Below, piece after piece: positions 59,026 through 64,000 of a stretch of 64,000 nt of DNA. Under the pieces are notes generated by a model. That model saw only the letters and a program-made list of their open reading frames with translations. It did not search any database and was not told the DNA's origin. This DNA is from Russula earlei (lineage: Eukaryota > Basidiomycota > Agaricomycetes > Russulales > Russulaceae), in NCBI GenBank assembly GCA_025769875.1, contig JAGFNK010000271.1, positions 1 to 64,000 on the forward strand, given 5' to 3'. The position numbers were made by a program, and so were the translations under genes. Position 1 is the stretch's first letter; every line of letters begins with the position of its first letter.

Positions 59026-60462
59026 TTGCAATCTCCATTCCGAGCGTTTAGAGGAACCCAAGAAAGGAAGTCTTGGCTGCTTGCCGAGTTGACACCCTGG
59101 GCAAGGGGTGAGATCCTTGTTGGTTGAGCTAAGTGAAATTCCATTAATGGAGTCGCTGTAACGTATGAGTGCGTTCCGGGACATATGTCCCATCTGCTGA
59201 TGCCAGATGTTGAGTGATAGCGCACCACTCTGCGCGTGTAGGGACGGAATGGATAGGTCAAACCAGAATAGATCATTCTCCATGTATCCTTGTGCGATCT
59301 TCCGATCTTTGATGTGGATCTGGAAGCCATCTTTAGTGAATGTTATTCGACCCCCTTTCCAAAGCAGCACTGACACTGAGAAGTACCATGCATTGGCTTC
59401 CGGAACATGCATAACATCTGAAAGGGTCAATTGAACATCCCCAGTTCCTCCTGACGGCCTGACAGAAACTGATCCAGTCCCAATCTGTGGGATGACAGCA
59501 TGACCTCCAAGACTAACAGATCTGGACGCTGGAGCCCAAGAAATGAAGTTGGAGTGGAACGGCGTAATATGATGAGTCGCTCCGGAATTGACCATCCAAC
59601 AGGATCGGGCTGTCGCATAGAGAGAAACGCGTATTTCATTATCATCATCCAATACTTCGGTAATAGTGGCAGTAGTCTCCACTATGTGCGCGTTGACTTT
59701 GGACATCTGAGTGCCTCCTGCAGCCCCCTTTCCTTTCTTCGCCTTCTCCTCCTCATCCTTCTTTTCCTTCCTGCACTCCGGTGACTTGTGTCCGAGTTTC
59801 TGACAATAGTAACACTTTATTTTGGACTTGTCTTTGTCCTTCTTTACTGGAGTGACTTTATTGAGGGACGCGGAGGGGCCGGCCTGGCAACCTTCCTCAT
59901 TGAGGATCTGTTCCTGGATTGTTTGTGGGGAAAGATCTTTTGGAGCGCCAGCTGCGAGAATAGTCAAGGCGACAGCTGAGTAAGCGTTGGGTAACGCTTT
60001 GATCAGAATGAAGCTAAATTGAAGATCAGAAATCTTCATATCATTGTTTTGGAGAGTGTTCCATGCGTCATTAAGTTTCTGTAATTGTGGAAGCATTGGG
60101 GTAGCATCATCTAGGGCCGTTCCTGTCAGGGAGACCCAGCTATTGAAGGTGGCCATAGACCCCATGCCTCTGTACATGCACTTTAGTTCCTCCCATTTGT
60201 CTTTGCACGATTTGAACTTAGTATCATTGGAAACTGCCAGCAAGATGTCTTTCTGCACATAGACCTCAAAGACTCCAAGGAGGACCTGCTCCTCCGAGTC
60301 CCAAGCTGTGTCCGGAGGGGACAGCAGGGAATCTGTGATATGATGCCTAAATCCATTCATTTGGCAAACAGCAAGTACACGTGAAGACCAAGTGGACCAA
60401 TTAGATCCATTGAAGATCTCCATTGTGACTCTGGGTGGGAACGTAAAAATTGAGGGTGCCAT
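59026..60462 (-). CDS. Copia-2 gag-protease part up to the LINE insertion
   Basis: An open minus-strand frame from ATG 60462. Gag begins MAPSIFTFPPRVTMEIFNGS and continues to a CCHC knuckle CYYCQKLGHKSPEC (about residue 218). The protease motif is VNSGATHH where family members have DSGA. The catalytic Asp is therefore Asn, explained by one G to A change. The GAG-pre-integrase region ends CPGCQLGKQPRLPF. The frame then runs into the LINE tail (WRLQ, then Phe/Tyr residues from the poly-A) and stops. When the LINE and one duplication copy are removed, WRLQ continues directly into IVHSNLAGPM at 52088. Confidence 0.87.
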
Positions 60463-60700
60463 GTGATTAGATTAGGTAAACGATGTGATAAAACCAATCT
60501 GGGCAAGTGGAGCAAATACGCATGCCAGATGTTAGAAATCTGATCAGTACCCCTGACGCATGGGTCAAAATTTTTGATCCAAGTACTGAAAGTGTGGGGT
60601 GTTGTTCTGATGAACAGTGGCCTGTGACGGAGAGAGAATGTGTCAATAGACTGTGTGAGCTTGTGTGTGGATTTCTGTCTTGGGAATTTACTAGTGGGCA

Positions 60701-60712
60701 GGGCCCATAACC
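60701..60712 (-). promoter_or_regulatory. Copia-2 primer-binding site (initiator tRNA-Met anticodon arm)
   Basis: Minus-strand GGTTATGGGCCC directly inside the 5' LTR, identical to that of Copia-1, although the two elements have unrelated LTR sequences. Confidence 0.8.
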
Positions 60713-61147
60713 TGTTGAATCGTGCAGTGATAAGAAAGATTAGATTGTAGTAGATCTAATAAAAATGATATTCAGTTTCTGTGAGACGAAACTATTGTGT
60801 CATATTTACCTAATAAAAATGATACTACAACATGTAATCAGCTACTGATAAGATTGTGAGATGGTAAGTACTTACTTCAGTTTCTGTGAGACAAAACTGA
60901 AGTATCTACTGTATGTAGGATGCTCTTAAGTATCTGAGAGCATCCCTAATTATTTTGTCTATAGTAACTATCAAATTGTTTTCACAATCACTATGTGCTA
61001 GCTACCAATTGTCTTAGATCATACTATCAATTTTGTTATCATACATGTTTCAGCAATAAGCTGAAACACTTATGTGGTCCAGGCCTGTGTGCCACCCGGA
61101 CAGTTTGGGCCAATGTGTCAATGCCTCGGCTACTCTTTATCTCAATA
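60713..61147 (-). repeat. Copia-2 5' LTR
   Basis: 435 bp; differs from the left LTR at about 17 sites, mostly transitions; followed by GGAGG. Confidence 0.9.
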
Positions 61148-61152
61148 GGAGG

Positions 61153-61453
61153 TGCTCTCCGACAGCTCCAACTACACTGCTGCACAGCCATAGGGCCAAA
61201 AACTCTACTCTGGATAGTTTGACCAGGGACAATCAAAAATTCAAGCCCCCAGATCTATATGTGGATTGTGGCTGGTGTTGGAGCTATGGAATAAGAGCTC
61301 AGTCTTGTGTTTGAAAGACTGTATTCAGGTTAGTATGCTAACCTATGGAATAAGAGCTATGTACAGTATTAGCTATAAAAGGAGCTATAAAGGAATGTTG
61401 TACTGACCTCAGTCTTGTGTATAAAAGACTGAGGGAAAATGAATGATAACTAA
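61153..61453. repeat. Repeat fragments between Copia-2 and MITE
   Basis: GACCAGGGACAATCAAAAATTCAAGCCCCC at about 61222-61251 is a decayed form of the join that precedes the LTR-like units. Bases 61320-61450 are a copy of the AT-rich repeat at 41000-41110, with the hairpin CCTCAGTCTTG..AAAAGACTGAGG at 61407-61434. No gene. Confidence 0.45.
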
Positions 61454-61793
61454 GGCCCCTTTTACCAACCGAGAATTCTTGAATCTTGAACTTGAACTTG
61501 GATTTTGGGATTTTCTGGGGGTGACAGGAATGACAGGTGTGATGTAAGCGACATAATAAACTAATATGAGTCCATTTCAAATATGAGTTATTTTTCAGTG
61601 TGATTTGCTGGGTTTATGTGTGATATGTAAAATATTTTTTCTAACCTTCCTTCCACTCCTTCCAAGTGGGGTATTGCAAGCATGTCATTAAGGCAGAATT
61701 TGTGTCACCAATGTGTGGGTGCACATCTTTGTGCAAATTTTGTATGTGCAGCTCTGGTGAAAATGGGGCTGCAAGCACCCAGATGTTGAGCTA
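61454..61793. mobile_element. Harbinger-type MITE, right part missing
   Basis: It starts GGCCCCTTTTACCAACC after TAA and follows the 3411-3863 copy in order up to CAGATGTTGAGC. There the sequence switches to the hAT terminus. Compared with the complete copy it has an extra AT-rich segment near 61565-61625. Confidence 0.75.
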
Positions 61794-62259
61794 GTTGGAC
61801 TTAGGGCTGCCGACCGTACCCATACACATACAGTTTACGGCTACCATAATATGGTATCCTGTACTGTACCGAGGTAGTGGAAGTGTACCATGATGGTACG
61901 GTTGCTGGTACAGTAAGTTACCGTACCATACCGTGTAAGGGATGCCATCAAGCCATATATATGGGCTGTATATTAGTTGTACTCAATGGCAAAAGAGTTG
62001 AGTAATGTGAGACCTTCTTTCTAGAATGTTCTGTCATGATTGCCCAGATGAGTGAATTGGAGTGAGATCGATTGCAGGCAATTGATGCCAATCGCATGTG
62101 TGCAAAGGTGACTAAGGGATTGCCCTGATGCAATCCTATGTTTTTTAGCTACATTTACTTTACATCTCATCTTGTAGATAGTGTACATGATCATGATGAT
62201 CATCAACTCGATTATTACTTTGTACGTTAAATACTCTTTGATCGCCAGCTGCCCCCCTT

Positions 62260-62880
62260 ATAGTTGTGGCCACTGTCTCAATGCCAGCCCAGTCATCTCC
62301 GCCTCATCCATCAGCGTTCTAGCACCACCCACCTGGTCGCCTTGCCCTCAGTCCCAACTCTCTCTCATCACCGTTTCTACTCCACCCATCTATACCACCA
62401 AGTCTACGTTGTCACCATTGCCCCTACATCCTCCGCCCTGCCTGCCTTGGCCGCAGCTTCAGTTCTCGTGCCCTCAGTAAACATCACCAGCCACTGTCAC
62501 CCCCGCATCCAGTATCGCTAGCATAACCAGCCACTGTGCCCTTAGCCTTGCCAGCCACCTTGGTCCTGACTGACACCCTGCCTCTGTCTCATCAGCTCCT
62601 GTGCTCTCAGTGTCGCCTGTTGCAGTGTCTGTCTCAGCGCCAGCGCCAGCCTCAGTCCTGCCATCTGCTTCTGTCGCCCCAGCCTTAGCTCAGCCAGCCA
62701 CCACCACGCCTCTTAGTCTCGCTAATCGCCTCAGTCTTGTCACCTGCCCTTGTAGGCCTCAGCTTCAGCCTCCAATGTCTTAATGCTATATGCCACCACC
62801 TCCATCATCATCTCGTGCCCCATCGCCCACTCAGGCATGCACCTGTGCCACCTTACAATACCTTCAGTTATCTTATCTAG
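62260..62880 (+). repeat. Ser/Ala/Pro-rich repeat copy E inside the hAT
   Basis: C-rich blocks such as CTCAGCGCCAGCGCCAGCC and TCAGTC..GCCATC repeat the composition and block order of copies A, B and D. No LTR-like unit or TIR was recognised. It separates the hAT terminus from its transposase gene. Confidence 0.45.
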
Positions 62881-62907
62881 GTTGTTCTCATGCACATACG
62901 TGCAGGC

Positions 62908-64000
62908 ATGTCTGGTTTTGTTCACCATTCATCCAACAGTTCTCTTTTCAAATCTCCTGTCATGCCTAACTCCTCTAACACACCTTCTACTGGCCTGAAT
63001 GAGCCTGAACACATCTGGTATTTCGATGCTGATGATGATGTACCCATGGGCCAACCTGGAAGTAGCGCACCAAGTTCTAGGACCACTGATAATGGTATTT
63101 AGTCTTGTATTATGCACCATTTCTTTGTGCTTACCTCCTGTCATCTTATTTAGTACAGCAGGAGGGGGCAAGGACACTGAAAGAAATATTCTAGCCATAT
63201 GCAAGAATTAATACAAGTGGAAATCACTGAAACTGCTCATGAGGCTGCCAAAAAATGTAGGCACAAGCCTTGTGTATCTCGCCAGCATGCTCCAGCTCTG
63301 CTTCAAGTTCATGTTAGTGATGAGGAAGATAATGACAACGGAAGTTTTGTAGAGTCCTTGGGCAAGAGTTCCGAAGATCATGAGCATGAAGCTGTGGTCG
63401 ATAATGCTGAAGTAAGCTCAACCCTATTTCCACTCAGATTGAATATTCTAATATCTTCTCTCAAGCTTGCCAAGTCACTTCCATCAAAAACCATTCCATT
63501 TGCTCAGCAAAAGAGGTCTTGATGTCGAAAAAATGATGTGAAATGAAAGAGATCAAAATCCCCTGCAAACAATGTTTATCACATGACGCAGCATATACCA
63601 TCTTCCACAGAACCTTTGGAGCCTGATGTGACTGCATCTACTGAGCCCAAAAAGGTGAAACAATATTGCATACTCTCGAAGCTATTCCTCATCACCTTAT
63701 TCAGTCATCTGCAAGACAAAATCCTATTTATCTCTTCTATGAACAAGTTGCAACCGGTGCTGATGGCAAAACAGTGGATGGCAACAAACATTACAAGTGC
63801 TACCATGGCTTGGGGAAAATTCTGACAGTCACCAAAGCCATGAAATATAGTCTCAATGGTGGGTTTGTTATATTTAGAGTGATGCCATGTCTGATATACT
63901 GATAGGTTTGGTTGGTCACCTTAAACACCACTTCCCTGCAATGTACCAACTGTATGAAGTACTCAAGGCATGCCCTGAGCCTCCAACTGTAGAGGAACTC
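62908..64000 (+). CDS. hAT-family transposase, N-terminal part (runs off window)
   Basis: The probable start is MSGFVHHSSNSSLFKS at 62908. The first exon ends near 63092 after WYFDADDDVPMGQPGSS, an N-terminal motif common in Agaricomycete hAT transposases. It is followed by an intron to about 63155. The next segment has LIQVEITETAHEAAKK and LLQVHVSDEED. After a further intron (about 63655-63703) the conserved core reads NPIYLFYEQVATGADGK, KHYKCYHGLGKIL and KAMKYSLNG. A third intron (about 63861-63905) leads to LVGHLKHHFPAMYQLYEVLK. A TGA/TAA-containing stretch at 63520-63580 is not resolved, so this copy may be decayed. The DDE core lies outside the window. Confidence 0.7.

Larger units (their letters stand above)
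49067..61152 (-). mobile_element. Older Copia retrotransposon (Copia-2), split by a LINE
   Basis: Two 435-bp LTRs (49072-49506 and 60713-61147) are flanked by the duplication GGAGG (49067-49071 and 61148-61152). The coding strand is minus, so the 5' LTR is the right one. The LTRs differ at about 17 sites by eye, mostly C/T or G/A changes, which makes it much older than Copia-1. Gag and the first part of pol are at 60462-59026. The rest of pol is at 52093-49540. Between them a 6.9-kb LINE is inserted. Confidence 0.93.
61794..64000 (+). mobile_element. hAT transposon, left end to window edge
   Basis: The candidate left terminus TAGGGCTGCCGACCGTACC begins at 61802. It is preceded by a possible 8-bp duplication half, GTTGGACT (61794-61801). 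GTACC/GGTAC motifs cluster in the next 140 bp, including GTACCATGATGGTAC, as in subterminal regions of hAT elements. A hAT-type transposase on the same strand starts 1.1 kb further on. The right end is outside the window. Confidence 0.6.

Noticed and set aside
1..64000. CRISPR array, bacterial operon or prophage
   Set aside because: No regularly spaced repeat-spacer structure; spliced genes and LTR/LINE elements show a eukaryotic genome.

Overview
The window reads as nuclear DNA of a filamentous basidiomycete, most likely an Agaricomycete. The genes have many short introns (about 45-70 bp, GT..AG). The families are typical of mushrooms: a secreted sedolisin, a FunK1 kinase, DUF6535 membrane proteins, C2H2 finger paralogs and a berberine-bridge-like FAD oxidase. 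The mobile elements are also typical (Copia, a fungal LINE, hAT, MULE, Harbinger-type MITEs). I cannot name the species.

Layout. 1-3.9 kb: end of a Ser/Ala/Pro-rich TIR element (copy A), a decayed MULE transposase and a complete Harbinger-type MITE. 4.6-7.3 kb: an intact 15-exon tripeptidyl-peptidase gene. 8.6-10.4 kb: a FAD oxidase gene whose 3' half is broken. 11.8-14.7 kb: two tandem C2H2 zinc-finger paralogs on the minus strand. 15.3-21.2 kb: a very young Copia element (LTRs differ at one visible site; 5-bp target duplication) with a broken gag-protease-integrase part. 21.3-22.4 kb: an LTR-like remnant ending in a long hairpin, and a 208-bp MITE. 23.2-32.5 kb: gene island with a long DUF6535 protein, a FunK1 kinase and a short DUF6535 paralog. 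32.6-41.2 kb: a strongly CpG-depleted repeat block with two adjoining TIR-bounded units (B and C) that carry LTR-like and Ser/Ala/Pro-rich sequence. 41.3-43.5 kb: a small secreted protein gene and a TPR-like gene cut by a MITE. 43.5-49 kb: gene-poor repeats. 49.07-61.15 kb: an older Copia element split by a full-length LINE (52.1-59.0 kb). 61.45-64 kb: a truncated MITE followed by a hAT element whose transposase runs off the window.

Nesting can be dated relatively. The LINE lies inside the Copia pol gene with an 11-bp duplication, so it is younger than that Copia. The hAT appears to sit inside a Harbinger MITE. A 664-bp TA-flanked MITE interrupts a TPR-like gene, whose frame is restored when the MITE is removed. 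Both Copia elements begin their internal region with the same primer site, which matches the anticodon arm of initiator tRNA-Met.

The least explained component is a recurrent family of Ser/Ala/Pro/Thr-rich, LTR-like sequences (units near 0, 21.4, 28.6, 35.8, 38.2, 45.1 and 62.3 kb). Two of these units lie inside two different pairs of long terminal inverted repeats. Their CpG-rich and CpG-poor copies look like young and methylation-decayed versions of one family.
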